NCBI GenBank assembly: GCA_965112735.1
Contig: OZ218964.1
Span: 558,001-622,000 of the forward strand
Length of the DNA stretch: 64,000 nt
Origin: Phaeosaccion multiseriatum
Lineage: Eukaryota; Ochrophyta, other classes
Direction: 5' to 3'
Below are positions 1-11,559 of this stretch, one piece after another (positions within the stretch are counted from its first letter, which is position 1; each line of letters opens with the position of its first letter). Both the position numbers and the translations under genes were made by a program. Under the pieces are notes generated by a model that saw only the letters and a program-made list of their open reading frames with translations, made no database searches and was not told where the DNA came from.

Positions 1-134
1 ACAGGGACCAGGGTACCCACACACACACAGGATGTGGCTTCGCGGGAGAGCAGCCGTCTGACTGGGAGGAACTGAAATTGGAGTGTTTGAACCTTCCCTC
101 CTCTGCCTCCCCTCAACCCCGACGCCCGACTTGC

Positions 135-882
135 CTTGTCGCACATGCGGTTTCCCGAGCATACAGCGCACACGCACGCCCCGCAGCGCCTGCAGTGGTG
201 CCGCCTCCGCACGAAATTGAAACCCTTACTACACACCATGCAGCAGGGCGCTGAGCGGTCAGGCACCCACAGGTGGTTGTTCTTAACCTGGAGGGAGGGC
301 AGGAGGGCGAGGAAGGGGTGGAGCTACGGTCAGAGCGGGAGAAAGAGCGTTGTAGGGCAGTCGCTCGGTCTGTCGCGAGTGGTGAGGCAGCAAGGGCAAG
401 AGCCCCTTCTCTCTCTCTCTCTCACCAGTTGGATGTGCCACGTGCTGTGGATGGGGTCTTGGCTGTGGCTGGCGGCGAGAGCAAGAGGCGCGCCGTTTGC
501 TGCTATCACAGAGACAAGAGCACCGCCGTTGCGCAGGGCAGGGCACGCACGCACACACATACAGCGACACTTACGTAAGAGGGAGGGCATAAGACCAGCA
601 TGAGCAGACGCTGTGACAACCCGCGACCTCGAGCCTGCCTGCAGAGCGCCAGATCACCGGCCTGCGTACTCCTGCCGGCTTCGGCGTGTCCGTTCCTTAC
701 CGTCCGCTCCTTGCCCCTGCCCGGGAGGCCCGCCAGCCACCACCATCTTGGCGGAGGGAACGCTGACACCAGGCACTGCGTCGGACAAGTCGTCTTGTAG
801 AGTCACCTGCCCGTACCAGAGAGAGGGGGGGGGGGTGGGGCGGGGAGAGAGGGGCGCGGGGAGAGAGAAGAGACGGAGAGAA

Positions 883-915
<33 letters not shown>

Positions 916-931
916 GAGGGAGGGAGGGAGG

Positions 932-990
<59 letters not shown>

Positions 991-2152
991 AGGGAGGGAG
1001 GGAGAGACTAGGCTTCAGTCAGGGGAAGACAGGACGTACTGCGTGAGGGCAGAAGGAGCCAAGCAGATAGGCAGGCTCCTAAGTGCGCCATGCCCTTCTC
1101 CCTCCCGTACCTTCTCGGGCTGGCGGCACTTGTGAGTGGCGCTGCAGACCATGTACTGGCAGTGTTGGTGCACGCTCAGGCCGCAGGTGCCGCAGCGCAG
1201 GCCCTGCATAATCACCCCCACGATGAACTTGGAGCACGCGTCGCAGAAGGTGGGCTTTAGGAAGGTTGTGAGGTAGAAGCTGTGCACGCTGCCAAGCGTC
1301 CGCTTAGCGCCGCCGCCGGACGGGGGGTGACCCTGCAAGGGGGGCGGCGAGGAGATTCGGGACCCTACCCCTGCTGCTCCGTAGCCCACAAAGTCTTGAC
1401 TTCCCCCCTCTCCTCCTCCTCCTCCTCCTCCTCCTCCTCCTCCTCCGTAGCCGTTGAAGGCTCTCTGCCCCTGGCCGCCTTCTGCTTCGTCTTCTGCTCC
1501 CACGCCTCCCCACTCGACCTGGTCAGTGGAGGCGTATCCATACCCCAGGGGAGAGGGAGGCCCCTCACGAAAATGCTGCGAGGGTGTCCAAACGCGGCGA
1601 CACAAGAGAAAAGAGAATGTGATAAATAGGGAGGGACAGGTCCAGATGGGGAGTGGCATATGGAAGACGATGCAGAGAGTATGCGAATATACCAAGGGGC
1701 GGATGCGGACACTGGCGTACCTTCCCTTGTTCTTGGCCACAAGGTGGCGCAAGTCCCCCCCCTCCGTAAGGCCCTGCGCGGCTTTCAGCCCCTATTAGAG
1801 AATTCATCTCGTCGAGCACATCATTGCTGGAGCAAGAAGGGGGACAAGAGGGGGGGGGAGCCAGGGTCAAACTACTTTGTACAACGCCCCCCAACGCACA
1901 ATCTCATTTGTTCTCCTGGCGGCCTTACCTTGTGAACAGTGCGCTATTCCCGTTGGCTATGACCGTGTGGGGGCTCGGGACGTTCGTGTCGCTGCCCGCA
2001 ACGAGACCAATTGCCGCTGAAGCTCCTCCTGATTGCGGAGGCGTTCTTTCCTCGTCCTCCGCTCCCCCTTGCATCATCGACAACGTAAGAGGGTCATCAG
2101 CAGCTGGCATCAGCTTGCCTTTGGAGGCCCCTCCAGCTACTGCGGCTGCCAT
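135..2152 (-). CDS. C1 + FYVE zinc-finger protein (3' end off window)
   Basis: Seven exons read on the minus strand: 1929-2152, 1721-1826, 1111-1575, 701-806, 575-634, 426-502, 135-287. Phases agree at every junction and give 397 residues before the model leaves the window. Start is the first ATG (MAAAVAGG). Residues about 208-265 form a C1 (diacylglycerol/phorbol-type) finger: His, CDAC, CGTC, HQHC with correct early spacing, but the last Cys falls at x10 instead of x7. Residues about 353-397 are a FYVE finger (WVPD, then RRRHHCR and RCGACVC), the module that binds PI3P on endosomes. A glycine run encoded by a (CCT) tract lies between exons 3 start and C1. The last visible donor is GC (GCAAGT), not GT. 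Exon 5 borders are the least certain. Inference: a membrane-lipid sensing/endosomal protein; the C-terminal domains that would tell more are not in view. Confidence 0.8.
826..1008. repeat. (GA)n/(GGGA)n microsatellite in intron
   Basis: Purine tract on the plus strand, so pyrimidine (TC)n/(TCCC)n on the transcribed minus strand. It runs up to about 20 nt before the 3' splice site (exon 4 starts at 806) and probably serves as an oversized polypyrimidine tract for the C1/FYVE gene. Confidence 0.9.
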
Positions 2153-2278
2153 GATGGGAGTAGCCAAGGAGATTATAAAAGAGAGAGAGGGAGAGGGAGA
2201 GAGAGAGAGAGAGAGTGGGGGGAATGTTTTCAGTTTCAGTTTTGTGGGCAAACACCATAATGGAATCGACATCGAAAT

Positions 2279-2485
2279 TCGACCCCTGACACACTATCCG
2301 CTATCCGCTATCGCCGGCGCCAGCCGGCGCGCTATCCGCTATCGGCCGGCGTCAGCCGGCACGCTATCCGCTATCGGCCGGCGCCAGCCGGCGCGCTATC
2401 CGCTATCGGCCGGCGCCAGCCGGCACGCTATCCGCTATCGATAGCGCGCTATCGAGAATGTGGGCGATAGTGTGTCAGGGGTCGA
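2279..2485. mobile_element. MITE-like element with 20-bp perfect TIRs and 6-bp TSD
   Basis: Left end 2279-2298 and right end 2466-2485 are exact inverted copies (TCGACCCCTGACACACTATC). CGAAAT flanks both sides (2273-2278 and 2486-2491), as expected of a target-site duplication. The interior holds about four copies of a 32-bp GC-rich unit built from CGCTATCCGCTATC and the palindromic GGCCGGCGCCAGCCGG. There is no coding capacity, so it is non-autonomous. It sits between the 3' end of the multi-HA gene and the 5' end of the C1/FYVE gene, about 130 bp upstream of the latter's ATG. Superfamily not assigned. Confidence 0.8.
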
Positions 2486-2586
2486 CGAAATGAGAAAAAA
2501 GGTACTTTCTAGAGCTTCGTTCATTATCATGAGCGTATAACACGGATGCCCACAGGAGCCGGCCGTGGGCCATGGAGAAGAGATTG

Positions 2587-5500
2587 TCACCACTTGGGGC
2601 TGCCCACCGTCTCAAAGAACAGCGACGCCTCCTCCTCCTCCTCCTCCTCCTCCTCCTCCTCCTCCTCCCCCGCAGGATGCAGAGCGGCCCTCAGGGATCG
2701 CTTCTTCTCCTTCTTGGCCAGCACCTCGGCCTTCCTCCTCTCGGCCTTGTCCGCCTTACGCTGCCTCTCCTGCTCCTCACTCAGCAACACCTGGACGTCC
2801 TCCACCCCCTCCGGCAGCCCCCAAGGCTCGTAGTCGTCATCAAGGAAGAGGTCCTTCATCACCTCGTTGTCCTCCTCCAACCGCCGCTCCGCCACCTGGC
2901 TCAGCTCCCTGGTCCGCTTAGCGCTCATTGTGACTCCCTTGACCTCTATGTCTTCATAGTCAACAAACTTGGCGTTGAGCCAGTAGAAGCCCAGCCCGCA
3001 GATACGCCTGTACCGACTTGGGTAGTACTGTTGGGTGGTTCGTTGTGGAGGAGGGGGTTAGACAGGGGATACGTGATGAGTGAAGTGACAAGAAAGGTGG
3101 GCAATGAGGCTCGCAAAAGGGCCCCAGCCACAGCCAACGCACAGTGTTTCACCGCATCTTGAGCCTTCCCTCCTTCAGTCCGTCCCTCACTCTTTCTCCT
3201 CCGTCTCATCCCCTTCTCCTCCTCTTTCTCACCCTTTGCAGCGTCTTCCTCTGCCCCCGCACGATGTTGCAGATGAAGCCCAGCGGCAGGCCCCTGAGCG
3301 GCAGCGGCCAGGGGTCCTGGTCAGGAATGATCCAGTGATTCTCCACCATCAAGTCGCCCATGATCTTGCGGTACGAGAACAGAGCCACGTACGTAGACAG
3401 GAATCGGAAGCGAAGGTACTTCTCCTGAGGGGAGGGGCGGCGAAAGAGGGCATGGCACGAACGTACGAGCGTGAGCAGACCTGCCCCATCTGGGATACCT
3501 AACCAACCCTCAATGGGGGTTCCCTCGCCCACCACTCTCCCACCTCCCCACTCCATCCCTCTCTGCTGGCCTGTCATCTGCTGGCCTGGCACTCACCGGG
3601 TCGTCCCACACGAAGCCGATCTTGTCCAGCGCCCTCTTCCTCGCCGGGTTGTCTCTGGCGTCGATGTCGCCCCTCCTGATGCGCCACACGATAAGACCGA
3701 GCTTGAGGTTGGCGAGCTCTCTCGGCCAGTCGTAGTCGTGCGGCACCTCGAAGTCCGAGGGAATGTCCTCCTCCTTGCCGTGCATCTGCTCCAGCGGCAG
3801 GCAACAAGAAGCAGGCAAGACGCAACACGGACATACATCGACATTGGGCAAAAGTGAGTGTGCGGGAAGGATGGGAATGATGGTTAAAGAGGGGCGGGTA
3901 GGTATCTGCGACGCATGCCTGCGGTCGCCCTGTCCTTGGCCCCTTTGCCCTCCCTCCTCCTCTTCCTTGCGCACCTTGTAGTACGTGTCGATGGCTTCTG
4001 TGACCTGATCGAATGTCCAGGGCCCATTGAACTCCTGCCAGTCGAAGCCGTACTTCATCGTCATCTCGATGTTCTCCTGTTGAGGAGTGGGGGGGGAGAA
4101 GCAGCCGTGTTTGTTACCATCGATAAGGGAGGAGAGGATACACACCCGGCCCATCTTGACAGACTGGCGTATCGTACCTTGCTCTGCTCTGTCATGGTCT
4201 TCTCGTCCAATCCCACGGGCACGTACTCCACCCCATCGCCATCCCCAGAACCCAGGAGGTAGGCCGCCTTGTCCCCGATTATGAGCTCCTGGAGAGTTGG
4301 TGAGTCCACTCCGTCCTCCGACGGCACGATGCCGAGCAAGCTGCCCAGAGAGTCGTCCACTTCGTCGCTCGCCATAGGCAGGGCCGCGGGGGGTGCTCGC
4401 ACTTTGGGGATACGAATCGTCGTAATCTGTGGGCAGGAGGCCAAGGGCGAGAGGGTGCGGTGTGCGATGTGGTGTGGTTAGGGCGGCTGCTGCTGCTTGT
4501 TGCTCTCCAGCGGCAAGTAAGGACCGGCTATTCATGGTACAGGTCAGCAGGAAAGGAATTTCGCAGTCTCCGCCTCCGTCTGTCTGTGTCTCTGTGTCTG
4601 TGGGACCTGCAGCCTAGCCTACCCCCGCCCACTCCCTCCCTCCCTCCCCCACTGACTTACGCTGTTGACCAACTCCAAGTCGGGATTGTCCCCCGCCAAG
4701 TAGCGCAGCGTGCTCCTCGCCGCCACCATGCCGCCCACCTCGGGCCATTTGTGAATGGGATGCGGCTCGAAGGGCACCCAAGGCCGGATGCCCAACTCGA
4801 ACTCGCGCTGCAGGATGGCCACTGGGTCCGTCAGCTCCTCCGGGATGCGTGCATAGGTAGGGATGGGCTTGCTCAAGTCGCCCCTCAGTGCCGCTGACCC
4901 CGCAGCAGCGATGGTCTTGTAGGGCGTACCCGGTAGAGCACGCAGGAGGGACTCTTTGGAGAACAAGGGGCTCGGTCCGTCGTCGTCTAACCCGCCATCA
5001 AAGTCGTCGTCATCTCCAATGAAGTCGTCGAGGTCCCCAAGGAGCGCCTGCTGCGCCGCTGTTGCCGCTGCTTGAGCCGCCGAGGAGTAGGACGCAGAGG
5101 CCGCCCCTGGCAGCACCGCTTGGCCTGGGCGGGCAGCCGCACTCCCGAGGGGCAGCGAGTCGTCTGAGGCCATGACCGTGTGTGGCGCGAGCAGGCCCCC
5201 CTCCTCTCCCTCTCCATCCTCGGGGATAGACGACAGGAGCGCGTCGAGAAGCTCCATGCCTCCGTCATCGTCGTCCTCATTGCCGCTGTCCACGCCTGTC
5301 GTTGAGGCGGCGGGAAAGGGGAGCGTGAGTGTGTGAGTATGTGAGGGGCAGCTCGCACGACGGCAGCCAGGCATATGGGCAGGCAGGCACATGGAGACAG
5401 GCAATCGGTCCCTCTCTTGTACCTTCGAGCAGGTCTGGCGAGCTTTCCGCCGACTCCAACCTAGACTTGGCCTGCTGGGCAGCCTCGGCCGCTGCATATT

Positions 5501-7159
5501 CGATCAAGAGGGTGGGGTGGGAGTGAGCAGGAGCGCCTCCACAGGCCGATCGATCGAGCACACCCGCTAGCAAAGACAACACAAAAGCTTCTCACGTCTT
5601 GCAGGCCTGTCAGGCACGACGAGGAACGAGCAAACAAGCACAACCAAGGAAACACTCATACACACGCACGCACACGCACACGCACTCACATACGCACTCA
5701 CCCCTTGCGTCAGCGTCCTCGTCCCACAAAAAGCCGAGCTGCGTGAGCATGTCCTTGCGTCCCTTGTGGTTCTTGACGTAAGTGCCCTGCACCCGAATTG
5801 TGTGCACACGGTGCCCAAGCTTCTCTCCCACGAAATCAGCCGGCCATCGGGGATCCCCCTCGGGCACTACATAACCGTGGGGCACATCGATGTGGCCGTA
5901 GATGCCTCTATAGATCTGCAGCCCGTCGTACAGGCGTCGGTAGCGCGCATCTGCGGTCTTGGCGCCCAGCCTGCGCGGGGTGAGAGGGGGCGAGCGGGGC
6001 GTGTATCGGAAGAGAGAGAAAGCAAAGGGTTGTGTTTTGAGACTTGACGCTCCTCCGTGCCTCCCGTCCTGTTCAGTGCAGGCAGTCACGTCCAGCCTGT
6101 CCTACTCCCCGTAACGTAAGGAACCCTGGACAGGCCCCTGGACAGGCAGGTTGGCAGCCAGGCAGGTACGCAGGCAGGTAGGCAGGCACGTAGGCGGGGA
6201 GACAGGCAGCCAGGCAGACAGGTGCTCTCGATCGGCTCACTCCCTCACCTGTAGTCGTAGCCAATGGCGAGCAGCTCCTTCTGCCTCTCGGGGTGGTCGG
6301 CCACTTCGAACGTGCCCTTGGTGGCCATCGTCTGGCAGCGCGCGCCCAGCGGGAGGCCCCTCAGTCGAGCGGGCCAGGGGTCCGAGTCGGGCACTATGTA
6401 AGGGGGCGTGATGGAGTAGAACGACCCGTACAGCTGCTTGTACTCCTGCTCTCGTCAAGAGAGGGTGGGGAGGGGGGGGGGGTGTTGAGGAGCTGGAGGA
6501 GGACATTCGGGTTGCAGTCCTTCGATCAAATCGCAGGAGTGTAATCAATCATACTTGACAAATCAAGTTGGGTTGGGAGTGGGAGCGCGTGCAATGCGTA
6601 CAGTAGGTAAGAAGCCCTCTCCTCTCTCCTCCTTCCCCACCTTGAGCGCTGCCAGCGTGAGCTCGAAGGCCTGCGGGGAGCCCCCCCCGTACATGCTGTT
6701 GCCTGTCGTACGCAGCCTCCACACGAAGCCTAGGGCAAGGGGGCGACAGTGGGTGGGGGGGGGCAGGGAAGGGGCAAGGAAGTCGGAGGGGAGGTCATGT
6801 CAGCAACGACTGGATTGAGTTTCGCGCCCACGTAACTCCTGCAGGGGCTGCTTGTGGCTGGGCTGTCCTCCCTCTTCTGCACCGTTCCACCCGCCACAGC
6901 CCTGTCTGCACTCCTCTGTCATCTCTGCTGTCCCGGCGGTCCTCGAGCCCCAGCAGCCCGTACAGGTCCTTTGCTACCCCTCACAGCCCCTTTGTTGTCC
7001 CTCCCTCCCCCTTGCTGTACCCCTCACAGGTCCTTCGATGACCCTCTCTTTTGTTACCTAGCGAGTCCAACACCTCCCTCCTAGAGGGATCTCTGTCCAC
7101 GAACTTTCCCGAGCTCCGGACGCTTGCCACGCGCACTCCGAGCTTCAGCCTGAGATGCA

Positions 7160-7194
<35 letters not shown>

Positions 7195-8087
7195 AGAGGA
7201 AAGGACCGAACAACGCCCTGAGCAGGTAGCTCAGCCCTCCTCTCGCGGGAAGGCATGCTCCTGTTCTCTCTCAGAGCGGTAGACACGCCCCCTGCCGAGA
7301 GCACCTCTCCACCCACCCTCTCTCTCTCCCTCTCCACACATCCCCCCTTCCATCACATAGAGACTGCCATCCCCACGCCAGGGCTGGCGACTAGAGGCGA
7401 GCCGCACTGGTACCAATTACGAGACAGCGAACCCACACAAGCCACAAGGTCGCAGCTGCAAACTCCCTCACCCACTCACTCACTCACTCACTCACTCACC
7501 CGTGCGTCTCCTCTGGCCAAGGCTCCTCCGCCGGCACAACGTACTTGCTCGGCACCCGTAGGCTGCCATCGTTGAGCTCCTTGTACAGCTTGAGCGCCGC
7601 CAGGAAGGCCTCCCACTTCTTCTGGTCCTGCTGCTCCTGCCTGGTCATCACCTTCTTCGGCGGCACCACCACCTCCTCCTCCCCCCCCTCCTCCTTGCCC
7701 ATGTGGTCGTCCTCGGCGGGCTCATTGTCGTCATCTCCCCGCAACATATCCTCCATAAAGAGGAGGTCTTCCTCATCGTCCATCCCCCCCCCTCCTTGAG
7801 GAAAATCGACGTCATCGAAGCCCATGCCCGCCCCCCAGTCCTCGTCAAACCCCGAGGAGGACAGAGGAGCACCGTTCGCGATGAACTCTCCCGGCTTGTC
7901 GTCCTCCTCCCCCCCCGCTCGATCGTCGAGCACCCCTTGTGGCCCCCCTACTGAGGAGGACGGAGGCGGCTGATACGGTTGGCGGCTGGCGGGCAGGGAG
8001 GTGTCTGACTCGTGATAGCCTGGATGGTGGGGCTGGCCGTCGCCTCCTCCACCCGCCGAGGCGCGGAGAGACAGGGGTTTGCCCAAA

Positions 8088-8135
<48 letters not shown>

Positions 8136-9038
8136 AGCCTTCGTCTACGTGAGGCAAACACCACCCCACCTGTTGGTCTCGCTCCTCCAAACAGGGCATT
8201 TGTCGCCAGTCCGGAACGTGGCGGCGTCTGCTGTCCGGCCGGGGCCGTGTACAACCCTAATGGCGCACCTGCTGCTCGCGCTGCCCTTGCTCCTGCGGCT
8301 CGTCCCCCCCGTAACATCGGGGGTGCTATGAATCCTAGCGTTCTATCACTGCGGCTGCTGCAGCGTCTAGTGCTGCTACAGCGGCTGCTATCACTTTGGC
8401 TGCCGACGCTGCTGCTCCGAATCCTATGATTCGTCTGCACTCCCCACGCATCACGTCGCTACAAAACGGAGAACAAAACGCAAGGAGAGCGACGGGTGCG
8501 AGTCGACATGAGCCCAGAGCACAGACATACAGCCATAAATCAGCATCACTGTATCTGCATTTGCCAAAGCGCAAGGGAGAGAAAGGCGTGATGAAGCGCA
8601 GAGAAAAGGCAGAGCACCCACGAAGAGAAGAGATTTACACGTGGGGACAACAAGGACAGGAGGGAGGACCAAAAAAGCCTGCCCTCCCAACCGCCCGCCC
8701 ATGAGCAAGCCACACACAACACGTACCTGCTGTTGATAGTGCATATGATGCTGCTGCGGCGAGGGCTGGCTGGCAGCCGCCCCTCCTAGTAAGACAATCA
8801 GCGCAAGAGGCCGTGGTCTGCGGGCGGTGCGGCCTCTACTGCTGCTGCTTCCCGCTTCGCTTGGCAGTCTGTGGTTACTGCGCCTGCCATGTGCTGCTGC
8901 TGCTGCTGCTGCACCTGGAGGTAGTGATGCTCCCCCGTTGCATCTATGCAAATTCCGAGGGAGTTTCCCTCCCCAATCATCTCTCGGCTGGTGGGCCCGC
9001 GCCTGCTGTGGCTGCGGCTGCTGCTGCTGCCTTCCCAT
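2587..9038 (-). CDS. Multi helicase-associated (HA) domain protein
   Basis: Thirteen exons: 8727-9038, 7500-8458, 7058-7149, 6641-6729, 6249-6448, 5702-5970, 5423-5491, 4661-5295, 4178-4426, 3975-4076, 3597-3785, 3233-3424, 2587-3027; 1265 residues, all phases consistent. It contains five HA-type repeats (signature LG..V...R......R...L..LGF.W), at roughly residues 384-460, 473-550, 551-640, 959-1055 and 1056-1143. Examples are LGVRVASVR...LDSLGFVWR and LGLIVWRIR...LDKIGFVWDD. An acidic, Ala/Ser-rich linker separates HA3 from HA4, and the C-terminus is a charged helix ending in a glutamate run. No helicase motif is present. The N-terminal ~100 residues are Gln/Ala-rich with one hydrophobic stretch (LALIVLLGGAAA) and a later poly-Ser run from a (GCT) tract. 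HA domains are known from the C-terminus of some helicases and from large algal families of unknown role; nucleic-acid binding is inference. Start chosen at the first in-frame ATG; a further 5' exon cannot be excluded. Confidence 0.85.
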
Positions 9039-9618
9039 CCTCCCCTCCCCACGCTCGCTGCGTGTGGCCAGCAATCAAACGTGCTTGCTGCCTCTGTCTC
9101 CGTGCTCCCTCTCGGTGCGCGGCAAGGCTGAGCCCCCCTCCTCCACCCTGGAGGTATCGCCACCCCTCCAAGCGACCAGAAGGGTGTCTGAGGGGAGTGG
9201 GAAATGCCCAACCACTCCTCCTCCCTTAATGACCTCCCGTGGGAGAACGCCGAGCAGACATCCAACTAAAGCCAGCAGGCTGCCTACCCCGATAGAAACG
9301 AAGCTCCTCCTTCCAGTCCACGGGTGCGTGCCCACAAACGTATCCCCTGCTGGCCTGAATGCAGTCCTCAGCGCCTCTGCTTTCTCCTCAGAGGAGCATT
9401 CCCTCACCAAGCTCCCCCTTGGGGAGCTCGGCCGAACGACCTTAAATTTCAGCCTTTTCCCCCTCTCGGCACCCCTCTCTCCCTATCCTCTCTCTCCCCC
9501 TCTCCTCCCCTCTCCCTCTCCCTCTCCCTCTCCCTCTCCTCTCTCGCTCTCACTCTACCCTCTCCCTCACTCTCTCTCTCTCTCGCTCGCCGGCTTGGCA
9601 ATTACCTACCTACTCGAC
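9039..9618. promoter_or_regulatory. Divergent intergenic region
   Basis: 580 bp between the start codons of the minus-strand multi-HA gene and the plus-strand membrane-protein gene. It holds a long CT-rich tract (about 9465-9590) immediately before the plus-strand ATG. No other gene seen. Shared promoter role is inferred from the divergent layout only. Confidence 0.4.
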
Positions 9619-10355
9619 ATGGCCCTCCTCCTCCTTGCGTTGCAGCTACTTGCTGGTCTGACTCTCTCGGAAGGGGATATGGACATCAAGTGGACTCCTG
9701 GGGATGATGGCCCCGCACCCTTGCCCTACTCACGCAAGCAGCACGAGGCGATGGGCATAAAGGAGGAGGACCTTCCGAGCTGGTACAAGACCGACGCTGA
9801 GGCGGCAGGCATGTCGGAGGAGGAGTATTACGGGGCCATGTCTCCGGCGAGTATGGTCGGGAAGCTCTCACCGGATGCGCAGCGCCTGCTGCTGATCCTG
9901 TGCGTGGCGTTGGGCCTGCTGTGCGTGTGTGTCTTCGGCAACGGAGGGCTATCCACTTTCTTCTCCTCCAAACCGGGCTTGTCCTCGGAGGAGAGGGCCG
10001 ACGAGAGGCAGCAGGAGGAGGCCAGGGAAGCCCGCATGGTGGGTACATGCAGTACGTGGAGCACATCCTGCTAGTACGGCGCCTCACCCTTGCCCTTCTC
10101 CCCCGCTGTCTCCCCGCCCCCAACACACGACATTCTCGCCTCTTTTCTGGCTGGAGTAGAGGCGTTTCCAGGCCATCAGCAACGGCCTCCCGGAGAAGCC
10201 CACGTACCAGGAGATGATGGACGCTGCCATGGGGAAGGTCCCGGCAGGTAGGCAGGGAGTGTTGTGTGTGCTCACCTTGCGCGAGTCTCCTTACGCGCCT
10301 CCCCTTGCCCCCCCTCCTCCCCACAGACAACGACGACAAGGACAAGGATCAGTGA
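9619..10355 (+). CDS. Small acidic single-pass membrane protein, unknown
   Basis: Three exons 9619-10038, 10160-10247, 10327-10355 give 178 residues. The first 18 residues (MALLLLALQLLAGLTLSE) look like a signal peptide. A short acidic lumenal/extracellular part follows, then one transmembrane helix near residues 95-115 (LLLILCVALGLLCVCVF) and a cytosolic Glu/Arg-rich tail ending DNDDKDKDQ. The predicted topology is type I. I recognise no family. Start chosen because the signal peptide begins exactly at this ATG. The second intron is only 79 nt. Location in the secretory pathway is inference from the signal peptide. Confidence 0.75.
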
Positions 10356-11559
10356 AGTAGTTCAGCGGGGGGAAGCGAAACTGAACGGAGTTGTATTATG
10401 GGTCCAGGCGCTGGGCGTCTCTCCATAGGCCTTTGATGAAGGGAGGGTTGCCCTGGCTGTAGCAGTGGACCCCCCTCCACCGAAGCGAGCGCGGAGAGGG
10501 TCGCGGCCTTGCTGGGCGATGGCCGGTCGTTGGTGAAGTGAGTCTCTTAGGAGCTTTCTTCTTATACTTGGGGCCGACTTTGGCTGTGGAGCGTGCCCCT
10601 CTCGGTGCAGCTCCTTCCTGCGCGGGCAGGGGCTTGCAGCCAGCAGAAGAGACCCTTCAAGGCGCAGAGTCGCCGGCAGAGGAGCACAGGAGCGCTGACC
10701 GCGATCTGGCTGATGATGAGTAGGGAGGTATGTGTTCTCGCGCGAGTCTGCCCAAGTACGCGTACGCACGGTACGCCTGTCTGTCTTCTTTTATCCTCGG
10801 CTCTTGGTTGGATTGCCTGGGCCCTCTTCGAAGCACAGCATGACGGCGCTACTGCAGAACAGACGCCAGCTCTCTTGAGGAGCGACTCAGGCGGCTCCGT
10901 GCACCCTAAGGGTTGTTCCATAGCGCGAGTGATAGGGGCACAAGGGGTCACTGGACAGGGCCACAGTGCCACAGGGCCATAGACCCCCAAGGCGACAGGG
11001 CCCCAGGGCCAGGCCACGCCAGGCCACCAAGGGCGCCAACGACCAAAATAGCAGCGCTCGTGCCCTGTGGGGCTGTGGAACCTCGCTGAGGCGACGGGTC
11101 GTGGTCCAAAGGATGTATCGTAAGGTTACGTAAGGTTAAGACAAGATGGCGAGGTGGGGCAGGCAAGTTCGCTGCCGCCGCGCATCGCCAACAAGGGGAG
11201 GGCCCAGGCTCCGGAGGGCGGGTGGGGCAATGCACATGAGCAATGAGACGCCGCTAAAGACTGGCCTTGAGACTCCAAGTCTTGAGGCTGGAGGCCTTCT
11301 GAGCTCTTGGGCCGTGCTCGTAGCTTCCTGTCCAACGTCTTCCTGCGGGCTCACTGTTTGGCATGAAAGCTCTACGGGTAGAGACCAAGCGCCCAGGGGA
11401 CCATCACCCTCTCCGGAAAGAAGGGATCAAGACCCGAGGGGTTCAAGGTTCAAGGACCTACTCACTGCTTGCGCACTTGCGAAAAGTCAAACAAATGTCT
11501 ACTTGTTGTTCCTCATCGCCTTCGAGGCCAGCCTACGGAGGCCTCCGGTAGGCAGCAGG
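10356..11559. other. Intergenic region, no gene seen
   Basis: 1.2 kb between the convergent 3' ends of the membrane-protein gene (+) and the carrier gene (-). Open frames here lack splice support and recognisable domains. It contains short imperfect direct repeats rich in GGGCCACAG-type words (10950-11040) and a duplicated CGTAAGGTTA word near 11118-11136. Both 3' UTRs presumably lie here. Confidence 0.5.

Noticed and set aside
136-603. Plus-strand 155-residue frame at the left edge
   Set aside because: It is the antisense shadow of the FYVE exons, whose zinc motif is on the minus strand.
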